Made by a program: the position numbers and the translations under genes. Source: Thalassospira sp. (GTDB lineage Bacteria > Pseudomonadota > Alphaproteobacteria > Rhodospirillales > Thalassospiraceae). Taken from it: a DNA stretch of 64,000 bases. Below are positions 16,820 to 24,564 of the stretch, piece by piece. The stretch spans positions 60,533 through 124,532 of the forward strand of contig NZ_PAQR01000011.1 of assembly GCF_002709775.1 (NCBI RefSeq), given 5' to 3'. The first letter of the stretch is position 1. Every line of letters starts with the position of its first letter. The notes under the pieces are model-generated. The model was not told the DNA's origin. It saw only the letters and a list, made by a program, of their open reading frames with translations, and did not search any database.

Positions 16820-18981
16820 CAGAGCATCCCCACCATCCCGATCGTATGGCACGTCCTGCGACAGACCGCTTTGATCCGTCCTTGCGGGATCTGTTAGGCA
16901 TTCTCTGGCAACGGCGCGGGGTGGCGGCACTCGTCTTTGTTTCTGTTCTGATTGCGCTTTTGAGCGTGATTGCCAACTGGCAGGGCGATTATCGCTCTGT
17001 CGCTGAGATCGGTTTTGCGCAGGACAGACAAATCACGGAACGGCTTTCGGAAGATACGGGGCGACGCACCGTCACCGCTCAGGAAATCGAAACCGCGATT
17101 GCCGAGGTGAAGGGTCAGGAAACCCTGTCGACAGCACTTTCGGTTTTGCGGGGTGAGGGCGTTTCTCTGACAGGCGGGCACGCGAACAGCAGTATCTTTG
17201 GTCAGCTCGCCGCGATGATTTCGGGGAAGCCGGATGCGCCAATTTCAGATGATCCAGAAACAGTTGCGACGCTAAACCTTCGAAACGGCCTGGAAGCTGC
17301 CCGGATTGGCAATGCGGCGGTAATCGAAGTTGCCTTCAGCGCAAGGCAGCCAGAAACAGCACAACAGGCCCTCTCGGCGATTGTTGAAAGCTATCTTTGG
17401 CAGCGCGAGGACCGGCAAAAGACGACCATCCGAAGGCAGCTTGGCGAGGCAGAGCGGCAATTCAACACGGCACAAGATGAACTGGCGGGGGTGGAAAACA
17501 ACTTGACCACCGTACAAAGCGGGGCCGGTATTCTTGATGCCGATGAAAGTGCGCGGATGCTGGATCGCATCTATGCCCTGGATGAGCAGGCCGAAAAGCT
17601 GGGGCAGGAAGTCGCGAGCCTTCGGCTGGCGCGCGAAAGCCGGATGGACGCGGCTGGCCTTGATGATCTTTTGGCGATTTCCGATGTCGCGGTGCATCCG
17701 GTCGTAAGCCAAATCTCGTTGCAGCTTGAAACCCGAAAGCAGGAATTTGTCGCCCTTGATCAGCGCTATGGCCCCAAGCACCCGATCATGCAGGGCAAGC
17801 AGCGCGAACTTGATGATCTGCGAAGCGAGTTGGCGGCGGCGGCAGGCAATGTCGCCGATCAGATGGATATCGCGCTTGCCGGGGCGGAAGAAAAGCTTCG
17901 ACTGATAACTGCCCAACGTGATCGTTGGGAAGATCGGGTGGCGCTTCGTAATACAAGCGTTCAGGGGCAGGCGGCCCTGAACCGCACGGTTGTGATGGCG
18001 CGCACTAACCTTCAGGAGCTTGGCCAACAAGTGCAGTCACTTCGCCGCGAAATGGCGGCCTTTCATGGCGATGCGGCGATCCTGCGTGCGCCAACATTGC
18101 CCGGGGCAACCGAATTCCCGACCAAGCGCGATCTGGCGATGCTGGCCATGATGATCGCGGTGTTTGCGGCTGTGGTTGCCGCCTTGCTGCGGCATTATTT
18201 CGATCAAAGTGTTGATGACGAATTTGATCCGCAAGTGGCTTTGGGTATACCGTTTTTTGCCCGCATTCCGGACCAATCTGGCTCAGGAAATTTGGCAACG
18301 GCGCATGATGAGGCCGCGGGGCATTTGGCGGTTCTGATGCGGATCATGGCGCAGGGGCCGGGGACAGAAAGCCAAAGCCAAGCTGATGGACAGGTGATTG
18401 CGCTGGGCTCCGCGCTATCTGGCGATGGCAAAAGCCACATTGCCCATGCACTGGCCGAAAAGCTGGCGGGTCTTGGTGCATCTGTGATCGTTCTTGATGC
18501 GGATTTGCATGATCCGGCACCGCCAGCGTCGCGGCCGCGTGACAGCGAAAACCGCAATGACCTGACCGATGTCATGTCGGGGGTTGTGGATCTGGATACA
18601 GCCCTTGCTGCACACGGGGATGACGAAGGGTATCGATATCTTGGGGCGCGGATGCCGGTGCCGGGAAGCCTTGCGACCGGTATGGTCGACGGCCAGTTGC
18701 CTGATTTGATCAAGCGCCTGCGCACGCGGTTCGATCATGTGATTGTCGATACACCGCCGATCCTATCGGTGGCGGATGGTGTGATTGCACTGGGCCTGGC
18801 CGATGTCAGGTTGTTCGCCCTGCGCTCAGGCCATAGCAAACGCCGCGACATTGCTCAGGCCCTGTCGCAACTGCGCGCGGCCAACATTATCCCGGAGGGC
18901 GTTGTTCTGAATGGTGCCAAGCCCCGTGCCGCCTATGGCAAGGCGCAACCATCCAACGTGATGAAGGGGCAGCTGACATGA
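16816..18981 (+). CDS. Wzc-like polysaccharide co-polymerase with BY-kinase domain
   Basis: The 721-residue product sits in the inner membrane and controls chain length and export. TM1 is at about residues 37-54 (VAALVFVSVLIALLSVIA). A Wzz/coiled-coil periplasmic part spans about 60-435, with LDQRYGPKHPIMQGKQREL as in GumC/Wzc proteins. TM2 is at about 440-462. The cytoplasmic kinase has a Walker A-like LGSALSGDGKSHIAHALAE, Walker A' VIVLDADL and Walker B HVIVDTPPIL. The C-terminus lacks the usual tyrosine cluster; only one Tyr (AAYGK) is near the end, so autophosphorylation control is probably different. Both ends overlap neighbours by 4 nt. Confidence 0.85.
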   Translation: MTEHPHHPDRMARPATDRFDPSLRDLLGILWQRRGVAALVFVSVLIALLSVIANWQGDYRSVAEIGFAQDRQITERLSEDTGRRTVTAQEIETAIAEVKGQETLSTALSVLRGEGVSLTGGHANSSIFGQLAAMISGKPDAPISDDPETVATLNLRNGLEAARIGNAAVIEVAFSARQPETAQQALSAIVESYLWQREDRQKTTIRRQLGEAERQFNTAQDELAGVENNLTTVQSGAGILDADESARMLDRIYALDEQAEKLGQEVASLRLARESRMDAAGLDDLLAISDVAVHPVVSQISLQLETRKQEFVALDQRYGPKHPIMQGKQRELDDLRSELAAAAGNVADQMDIALAGAEEKLRLITAQRDRWEDRVALRNTSVQGQAALNRTVVMARTNLQELGQQVQSLRREMAAFHGDAAILRAPTLPGATEFPTKRDLAMLAMMIAVFAAVVAALLRHYFDQSVDDEFDPQVALGIPFFARIPDQSGSGNLATAHDEAAGHLAVLMRIMAQGPGTESQSQADGQVIALGSALSGDGKSHIAHALAEKLAGLGASVIVLDADLHDPAPPASRPRDSENRNDLTDVMSGVVDLDTALAAHGDDEGYRYLGARMPVPGSLATGMVDGQLPDLIKRLRTRFDHVIVDTPPILSVADGVIALGLADVRLFALRSGHSKRRDIAQALSQLRAANIIPEGVVLNGAKPRAAYGKAQPSNVMKGQLT

Positions 18982-19391
18982 AACTGGCCTTGATGGCGAT
19001 TGCGCTACTGTTGTTGGGCACTGGCGGCTTGGTCTTGTTCTCGGAGGGCAGGGCGCTTTCGCAGCTTGAAAACAAAAGTGCCGGTTTTGCCAATGGGGAC
19101 GGGTTCGCAACTGCATGGGCCGCACAGGAGTTTCTGCAGGCGCTTGCCTCAAGTGATACTGAATGGCGCCAGTCAGCCATTGGAGCACGTTTGGCAGAGA
19201 TGCCATTTGATCCGCTTTTGCTGGGGCTTAAGGCTGAGATGTTGGTCGAGCTGGATGTGACCGCTAGTGCAAACCTTCTGGATCAGGCAACGGCGATTGC
19301 GCCGCGTGATCCGCGAATTCAGGCATTGCGCGACGGGTTACAAGCGCGCCTTCAAAACCTGCCATCGCCAGCATCACCACTGGCAGAATAA
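18978..19391 (+). CDS. Small membrane-anchored hypothetical protein of the polysaccharide locus
   Basis: The product has 137 residues. A single hydrophobic segment at the N-terminus (MALIALLLLGT-like, residues 4-20) is a signal anchor or uncleaved signal peptide. The rest is helical with two repeats similar to TPR helices (DPLLLGLKAEMLVELDVTASANLL and ATAIAPRDPRIQALRDGL). I do not recognise the family; a periplasmic helper of the co-polymerase is plausible. Its ATG overlaps the kinase stop by 4 nt. Its 3' end overlaps the convergent O-antigen polymerase gene by 128 nt. Confidence 0.6.
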   Translation: MKLALMAIALLLLGTGGLVLFSEGRALSQLENKSAGFANGDGFATAWAAQEFLQALASSDTEWRQSAIGARLAEMPFDPLLLGLKAEMLVELDVTASANLLDQATAIAPRDPRIQALRDGLQARLQNLPSPASPLAE

Positions 19392-20589
19392 GGGCCGGCA
19401 TGATCATGACCCAGTCGCCAATGCTGCCCACCACGCACATGACAAACAGTGCGATCACAAGCGCTCGAATGTCCGGTTGCTGGCCGCTGGCGAGAGCCGT
19501 TTTAATGGCAAGGAGGAAGCTTGTCGCCAGGATCAGCATGGCCGGGATGCCAAATATGATCGCCCCGTCGAGCCAGAGGTTATGGCTGCTAAACCAGTTC
19601 GCATTGGTGTTCAGATTCGGGGTGGCGAAATGAGCAATGACGAGCGCAATGCTGTCTGGACCCCAGCCGGTAACGGGGCGTTCCAAAATTGCCTGCAGGG
19701 CCGTGGCCCAAAGATCATCACGCTGGATCAGGTCACTGCGGACAAGGTCGGTGAACCGCGCGAAAAGCTCTGGCGATGCGATGGCAGTCAAGGCAGTGAT
19801 CGCCATGCAGCCCAAAGTAATTCCAAGCAATCGCATGAGTCTGCTGGTGTGTGTGCGGGGTGTCAGAATGACAAACAGCGCCCCGCCAACCAGCGCCATG
19901 ACGAAAGCCAGCCGCGAATGGCTTTGAACAAGGGCAACGGCGAAGATCATCGCCAGTGCCAACCAACCGCCGGCCCGATCAAGCTGTTTGGTGAAACTGA
20001 CCGCACGGGTCGTCTGATAGAGAAACAGACAGGCCACAATGCCAAACCCCATCAAGGTGCCAAAGGCATTGCGATTGGCAAAGCTGCCGGTCCAGTCGCC
20101 CAGATGGGCCTGTTTGGCAAACCAGAATGTGGTGTGCCATCCCATCAGTGCGGCACTGGCCCCCAGAACCACCTGAAGGGCGCATGCAAACACGACCGTG
20201 CGGGCTATGAAGTGGGGAAGGCGCGGCTGCAGGCGTGCAACCAGTGCTGTCAGGGTGATTACGCCGCCAAGCCAGACCAGATAGGTGGCTATGCTCAGCC
20301 AGCCATTAGGTACAAGGGCGATGTGCGGTGCGTTGAACGGGTATGCCTGAACTGGCCAGATGGGCAGGCTTTGCAGGACAGACCAGCCTATCAATGCAGC
20401 GATCGCCAGCCAGAGATAGCGCAGGTGTTTGCCGACCAGAACCGGGCCGGGGCGCAGGCAGATCGTAAGAATGCCAAGACCCGTCAGAATAGCCAGAATG
20501 GCAAGCGCCCAAGGCCTAAGTCCGCCCAACATCAGCGGGGCGAGAATGATCTGTGCCATCAAACAGCTTTGCGCCAGCCAGAGCATCAA
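19264..20589 (-). CDS. O-antigen ligase/Wzy-like polymerase
   Basis: The product has 441 residues and about 11-12 membrane helices. The core block has the Wzy/WaaL look: GDWTGSFANRNAFGTLMGFG, then SHSRLAFVMALVGG, and after a periplasmic loop WGPDSIALVIAHFATP with SSHNLWLDGAIIFGIPAML (the SHN-LD motif of Wzy_C proteins). Such proteins polymerise or ligate lipid-linked repeats at the outer face of the inner membrane. It is transcribed against both flanking genes. Its last 42 codons (RRAMPEFADHAAQ and onward) lie antisense to the end of the small anchored protein gene. Confidence 0.8.
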   Translation of the reverse strand: MMLWLAQSCLMAQIILAPLMLGGLRPWALAILAILTGLGILTICLRPGPVLVGKHLRYLWLAIAALIGWSVLQSLPIWPVQAYPFNAPHIALVPNGWLSIATYLVWLGGVITLTALVARLQPRLPHFIARTVVFACALQVVLGASAALMGWHTTFWFAKQAHLGDWTGSFANRNAFGTLMGFGIVACLFLYQTTRAVSFTKQLDRAGGWLALAMIFAVALVQSHSRLAFVMALVGGALFVILTPRTHTSRLMRLLGITLGCMAITALTAIASPELFARFTDLVRSDLIQRDDLWATALQAILERPVTGWGPDSIALVIAHFATPNLNTNANWFSSHNLWLDGAIIFGIPAMLILATSFLLAIKTALASGQQPDIRALVIALFVMCVVGSIGDWVMIMPALILPVVMLAMAGFEGALVTRRAMPEFADHAAQSPLPDPEGLH

Positions 20590-20675
20590 GGTCTGCCAAT
20601 CTGCTTTGAAATCAGGAGCTTTAGCCTATCTGAATTTGCGCAGCCTGTCGCGTTGCTTGCGAGAGGCAGCAAGCC

Positions 20676-21761
20676 ATGAGAGGGAGCGTTTCTTTAGTCC
20701 CGATTGACGACGGGCGAGGCCTGAGTACTGTGGACCATGAGGTGTCTTTACCGCTCTGGCTGGTGCTGCTGGGGAACCTCGCGATGGGGGCGTCGCTCTG
20801 GCTGATTGCAGCGGGCGGGATGGCTGCCAAGCTTATTCTGCTGGGGGTCTGGATTGCTGTTTTGTGCTGCTACGGCTATCGGCGCCGGTTTGGGAGCAGT
20901 TTTCTGGCGGGGGCGTTGATCCTTGCGGCAATGATCGGTGTGATCGCGACGGGGAGTGGTGCAAACCTCGAAAAGCTGCGCCTGATCGGCAATCTTTTGA
21001 TGCTGCCTGTCGGGCTGTTGGTTGGGCTTACGATTGGCCGGGGCAGCCTTCGTTTGATGATACCGGTTCTTGTGTTTTACCTGCTGCTTTCGAGTTCGTT
21101 TCAGATGACCCATGAGGGTTTGCGTTTTAATCAGCCGTTTCTGTTTCTGGGCTTGTTTGCGCTTTGTTCGGTTGCCCGGTGGCGGGGGCATGGGGGGCTC
21201 GCGGCTGCAAGTGGTGTTGCCATCCTGCTCAGCCAGACGCGGATTGCGGTTTTGGCGATGCTGGTCAATCTGATCGGGATGATCCGGTTTTCCCGCGCCA
21301 TGACGTGGCTTGTTGGGGGCATTGCGCTCGCAGGTCTCGGCTGGATCGCGGCACTTTATCTGCCGCGTCTGTTTCTGACCCACGGCAGTGGCCGGTTGGC
21401 CTTCTGGCATGATTTCTGGGGGCAGTGGCAAGGCGGATCAACCGGGCAAAGATGGCTTGGTTTCGGGGCCGGGGCGGTGGAAGAAATCCTGTCGGGCTAT
21501 CAGTCTTTTGCCTCCTTTGGCGCGCTGCATAACGATCATTTTCGCATCCTGTTTGAAACCGGTCTGCTGGGCGCGGGGCTTTGGCTTGCGGGATGGAGTG
21601 TGATGCTGTGGACGGTGCGTCACGCGCGTCTTGCGATCTGTATTCTGCTGTCGGTGATGCTGACCATGGTGACGGATAATACACTGAATTACGGCCATTA
21701 TCTGATCTGCTGCGGCATGGCTGCCGGGATTGCCGCGCGTGAGGGAACTGAGGATGGATAG
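20676..21761 (+). CDS. Second O-antigen ligase/polymerase-like membrane protein
   Basis: The product has 361 residues and about 10 membrane helices. ILLSQTRIAVLAMLVNLIGM and, after a periplasmic loop, LGFGAGAVEEILSGY with HNDHFRILFETGLLGAGLWL match the core of the O-antigen ligase/Wzy family (the HND-R-ETG block). It is shorter than the 19264 protein and clearly a different sequence, so the locus has two ligase/polymerase-type enzymes. It starts divergently, 86 nt from the other polymerase, and its end overlaps the next gene by 8 nt, which couples it to the toroid protein. Which of the two is polymerase and which ligase cannot be told. Confidence 0.75.
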   Translation: MRGSVSLVPIDDGRGLSTVDHEVSLPLWLVLLGNLAMGASLWLIAAGGMAAKLILLGVWIAVLCCYGYRRRFGSSFLAGALILAAMIGVIATGSGANLEKLRLIGNLLMLPVGLLVGLTIGRGSLRLMIPVLVFYLLLSSSFQMTHEGLRFNQPFLFLGLFALCSVARWRGHGGLAAASGVAILLSQTRIAVLAMLVNLIGMIRFSRAMTWLVGGIALAGLGWIAALYLPRLFLTHGSGRLAFWHDFWGQWQGGSTGQRWLGFGAGAVEEILSGYQSFASFGALHNDHFRILFETGLLGAGLWLAGWSVMLWTVRHARLAICILLSVMLTMVTDNTLNYGHYLICCGMAAGIAAREGTEDG

Positions 21762-23112
21762 AGATCATCTGATTGATATCCGGGATCGCGTACTTGCGCG
21801 CATGATCGCCGATGGCTTTGCCGGAGCCGATCCGTTTGACGGGCTTGAAAGTGCTGTATTTCGGGCAAGCGGGCTTGGGCGGTTTCGCTTTGCGCGCTTG
21901 GCGTGGCTGCAGGCGATCAAGCGAGGACCGGATACCTTGCGCAAGGCCGTGCTAATTCCGCCGATGGTTAACCCCAAAACGCTGGCTTTGCTGGGCGGGG
22001 CGGCGCAGGGCGTGGTGCTTTACGATGTGCGCGATCAGTTGTTGGGTATGCAAAATCCTGATGGCGGCTGGGGATACCCGTTTGAATGGCAGGCGCGGGC
22101 CTTTCACGCCAAGCGCCGTCAAAGCAATGCGATTGTCACGAGCTTTGTTGTGGATGCCCTGATCGAAGGTGGATTGGCAGCGGATCATCCCGCCCTCCAA
22201 AAGGCGGCAGGGGTTATTGAAAACAAGTTCTGGCGGGATGGCTATTTCGCCTATTTCGATCACACCAATGTTGAAATCCATAATGCCAGCCTGTGGGCGG
22301 CCTTTGCGTTGTATCGGATGGTCGGCCCGAATGACAAAACGACGCAGGCGGTGGCGCGCGTTATCGGGGCACAAAAGGCCGATGGCAGTTGGGCTTACGG
22401 TACGCGATCCCACCACCAGTTCGTGGATGGGTTCCATACTGGCTATGTTCTTGATCTGCTTGATCGCCTGCGGGCGTCGGGTGCGGACGGGCTTGAGGAT
22501 GCGATTGCCCGTGGATGGCAGTTTTATCATGAGCAGTGCTTTGATCGGGATGGTCTGCCGCGAGGCTATGCGGGCCGTGACGGCTACCTTGATGCCCATG
22601 CCGTGGCGCAGGCGATGGGGAGCCTGATCCGGTTTGGCGATACCGATGGCGCGATGCGGGTAGCGAGCTGGGCTGCGGAAAAGCTTTTTGATCCGGAGCG
22701 CGATCTGTTTTTTGCCGGGATCAGTAAGCACGGCAGGCCGGATCGGCGAAACTATATGCGCTGGACGCAAGCCTGGATGGTCTGGGCGCTGTCAATTGTG
22801 ATAGAGGGAATAGACCCGAATCAGTCGAACCTGACCGATAAAGCCATGCCGATATTTGACCCGACCAAGCCGCTGCGTTTTGCCCATCCCGATCCAACGC
22901 GGGCGGCAACCGAGACCGCTTTGCGCAACCTGCCGGAGGCAGAATTTCGCGCGCTTTACGACATCACGCGCGCAGCGGCATCACGCGCCAAGGCCGAAGG
23001 GGCGATGGAAACGCTTTATGGGCTGACGCGCGGGATGAAGACCTTACAACGAATTGGTAGTGAGCGCGGGATTGTCTTTAAGAAATCCCAATCGTATTCT
23101 GCGCAAAAATAA
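21754..23112 (+). CDS. Alpha/alpha-toroid protein of the polysaccharide locus (prenyltransferase/lyase-like fold)
   Basis: The product has 452 residues. It contains repeated helix pairs with glycine- and aromatic-rich turns: GMQNPDGGWGYPFEW, HNASLWAAFALYRMVG, AQKADGSWAYG, FHTGYVLDLLDRL, DGYLDAHAVAQAMG and YMRWTQAWMVWAL. These resemble terpenoid-cyclase/six-hairpin toroids; related proteins in exopolysaccharide clusters are sometimes misnamed delta-aminolevulinic acid dehydratase. No catalytic residues are assignable. There is no signal peptide. The ATG at 21754 overlaps the polymerase gene by 8 nt. A role in modifying the glycan (epimerisation or trimming) is an inference from location and fold only. 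Confidence 0.6.
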   Translation: MDRDHLIDIRDRVLARMIADGFAGADPFDGLESAVFRASGLGRFRFARLAWLQAIKRGPDTLRKAVLIPPMVNPKTLALLGGAAQGVVLYDVRDQLLGMQNPDGGWGYPFEWQARAFHAKRRQSNAIVTSFVVDALIEGGLAADHPALQKAAGVIENKFWRDGYFAYFDHTNVEIHNASLWAAFALYRMVGPNDKTTQAVARVIGAQKADGSWAYGTRSHHQFVDGFHTGYVLDLLDRLRASGADGLEDAIARGWQFYHEQCFDRDGLPRGYAGRDGYLDAHAVAQAMGSLIRFGDTDGAMRVASWAAEKLFDPERDLFFAGISKHGRPDRRNYMRWTQAWMVWALSIVIEGIDPNQSNLTDKAMPIFDPTKPLRFAHPDPTRAATETALRNLPEAEFRALYDITRAAASRAKAEGAMETLYGLTRGMKTLQRIGSERGIVFKKSQSYSAQK

Positions 23113-23117
23113 TATAA

Positions 23118-23133
23118 ACTAAGTTAACTTAGT
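23118..23133. promoter_or_regulatory. Palindromic operator of the toxin-antitoxin operon
   Basis: ACTAAGTTAACTTAGT is a perfect 16-bp palindrome, 17 nt ahead of the antitoxin ATG and next to TATAAA (23113-23118), a likely -10 box. Phd/YefM antitoxins repress their own operon by binding such palindromes, so this is the expected autoregulatory site. Confidence 0.65.
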
Positions 23134-23149
23134 CTAGTTGGAGGATGTG

Positions 23150-23392
23150 ATGGGCATCGTTAACATTCATGAGGCCAAAACACATTTGTCGCGCCTGATC
23201 GCGCGCGTCATGAGTGGTGAACAGCTTGTCATTGCAAAGGCGGGCAAACCAGTCGTGCAAATGTCGGCCTATCAGGAAAATGCCACGGCCCCAAAGCGTA
23301 TCGGCTTCTTGCAGGATGAGGAAATTTTGGTTCCGGATGATTTTGATCGCATGGGGCAGGATGAGATCGACGAAATGTTCGGGGTTGGCTGA
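23150..23392 (+). CDS. Type II antitoxin, Phd/YefM family
   Basis: The product has 80 residues. The N-terminus MGIVNIHEAKTHLSRLIARVMSGEQLVIAKAGKPVVQM is the PhdYeFM DNA-binding fold. The acidic C-terminus (DFDRMGQDEIDEMFG) is the disordered toxin-neutralising tail. The ATG at 23150 follows GGAGG at 23140-23144; an in-frame TTG 12 nt earlier is rejected. The TGA and the toxin ATG share one base, so translation is coupled. It represses its own promoter through the palindrome upstream. Confidence 0.88.
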   Translation: MGIVNIHEAKTHLSRLIARVMSGEQLVIAKAGKPVVQMSAYQENATAPKRIGFLQDEEILVPDDFDRMGQDEIDEMFGVG

Positions 23393-23778
23393 TGAAGCTC
23401 TTGCTTGATACGCAGTTGATCTTGTGGGCGGCAAAGGACAGTGATCGTTTGTCATCTGAAGCCCGCAAGATGATTTCTGATCCTCAGAACGAGCTTCTTT
23501 TCAGTCCGATCAATATTTGGGAAATCACGATCAAGAATGCGCTTGAAAGGCCCGACTTCAAGGCGAACCCAAGGCTTATTCGCCGAGCGATGCTTGATAA
23601 CGGATATCTGGAACTCCCCATGGTGAGTGAGCATGCAATCACTGTTGATACGTTGCCGCCGGTGCATAAGGATCCGTTTGATCGCATTCTGATTGCACAA
23701 GCAAAAGCCGAGGGCATATTGCTCCTCACTGCCGATACTTTGTTGGGGCAATATGGCGAGCCTGTTCGCCTTGTTTGA
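23392..23778 (+). CDS. PIN-domain toxin, VapC-like ribonuclease
   Basis: The product has 128 residues. The four acidic positions of the PIN active site are visible: Asp6 in LLLDTQLILWA, Glu near 43 in NIWEITIKNAL, Asp in DPFDRILIAQA and Asp in LLTADTLL. It is a Mg2+-dependent RNase that halts translation when free of antitoxin. LLLDTQ followed by LWA and DPFDR is the PIN subgroup usually paired with Phd antitoxins. It follows the antitoxin with a one-base overlap. All motifs are intact, so the system looks active. Confidence 0.88.
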   Translation: MKLLLDTQLILWAAKDSDRLSSEARKMISDPQNELLFSPINIWEITIKNALERPDFKANPRLIRRAMLDNGYLELPMVSEHAITVDTLPPVHKDPFDRILIAQAKAEGILLLTADTLLGQYGEPVRLV

Positions 23779-23865
23779 TCCCGGTTTTGCCCGATATTAG
23801 CAGTACAGGTCGGCGGCCCTGCCAAGAGGCAGAGCCGCAAAGTCAAATAGCCGAACGTGTTTGCC

Positions 23866-24300
23866 CTAGCGTTGGCGCAGCTCGTCGACGGTCAGTTGGC
23901 CATCGCCGTTCTCGTCAAGATAGTTGAACATCCGGTTATGGACGGCCTGGAACTCTTCAAGTTGCAGTTGGCCATCGCCGTTGGTGTCCATCATGACGAT
24001 CATCATTTCCGGGCCATGCATTTTGCCCATCATGCCACCCATCATCATGCCACCGTTCATCATCCCGGGGCCCATGGTACCGTTGCGGAGGCCCATCATG
24101 TTGCCAGCGCCATATCCCATGCCCATACCCTGGCCTTGACCTTGACCCATCATCATGCCGGAACCTTGCATCGTACCTTGGCCTTGCATCATTCCCTGGC
24201 CGGTCTGGTTCATCATTTGCGTGCCTTGCTGCGCTTGGGCGACGCCAAGAGCACCAGCAAGCATCAGGCCGATTGCGGTGATTGCGAGAAATCTTTTCAT
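23866..24300 (-). CDS. Secreted Met-rich EF-hand protein
   Basis: The product has 144 residues. The signal peptide is MKRFLAITAIGLMLAGALGVAQA. Residues 25-104 are low complexity, rich in Met, Gly and Gln (GMMQGQGTMQGSGMMMGQG and similar). Two canonical EF-hand loops follow: DTNGDGQLQLEE (105-116) and DENGDGQLTVDE (129-140). The EF hands should bind Ca2+. Dense methionines in an oxidising compartment suggest soft-metal (Cu/Ag) binding or oxidant scavenging; that part is inference. The ATG follows AGGAG in CAGGAGTAGGAGACTAACC. It stands alone, and no metal transport gene is adjacent. Confidence 0.8.
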   Translation of the reverse strand: MKRFLAITAIGLMLAGALGVAQAQQGTQMMNQTGQGMMQGQGTMQGSGMMMGQGQGQGMGMGYGAGNMMGLRNGTMGPGMMNGGMMMGGMMGKMHGPEMMIVMMDTNGDGQLQLEEFQAVHNRMFNYLDENGDGQLTVDELRQR

Positions 24301-24564
24301 GGTTAGTCTCCTACTCCTGAGGGGTGAGAACATTGTGCGCAGATCGTCCTTCATGTGTTATCAAGCCGAAGGCGGGAAACTGCCCGAATTAACAAGGCCA
24401 CTGTATCATGATCGGGGTGGCGCGCATTGAGCCGCATCAATCCGATACTGGTTTCCCGACAAGATCCGGCGCAATTTTCATTGCCCCGGACAAGCGCACA
24501 GGGATATTGCTAGGCAATGCCCGCAAACAGGTATCTGCCGAGCCAAGCTGAGTATTGAAAACAT

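Noticed and set aside
19267-20679. 470-codon open frame on the plus strand
   Set aside because: Antisense to the O-antigen polymerase; very Gln/Lys/Gly-rich as expected for reverse of hydrophobic codons.
24010-24240. Short repeats that might suggest CRISPR
   Set aside because: They are Met/Gly/Gln codon runs inside the EF-hand gene, of irregular length and without spacers.
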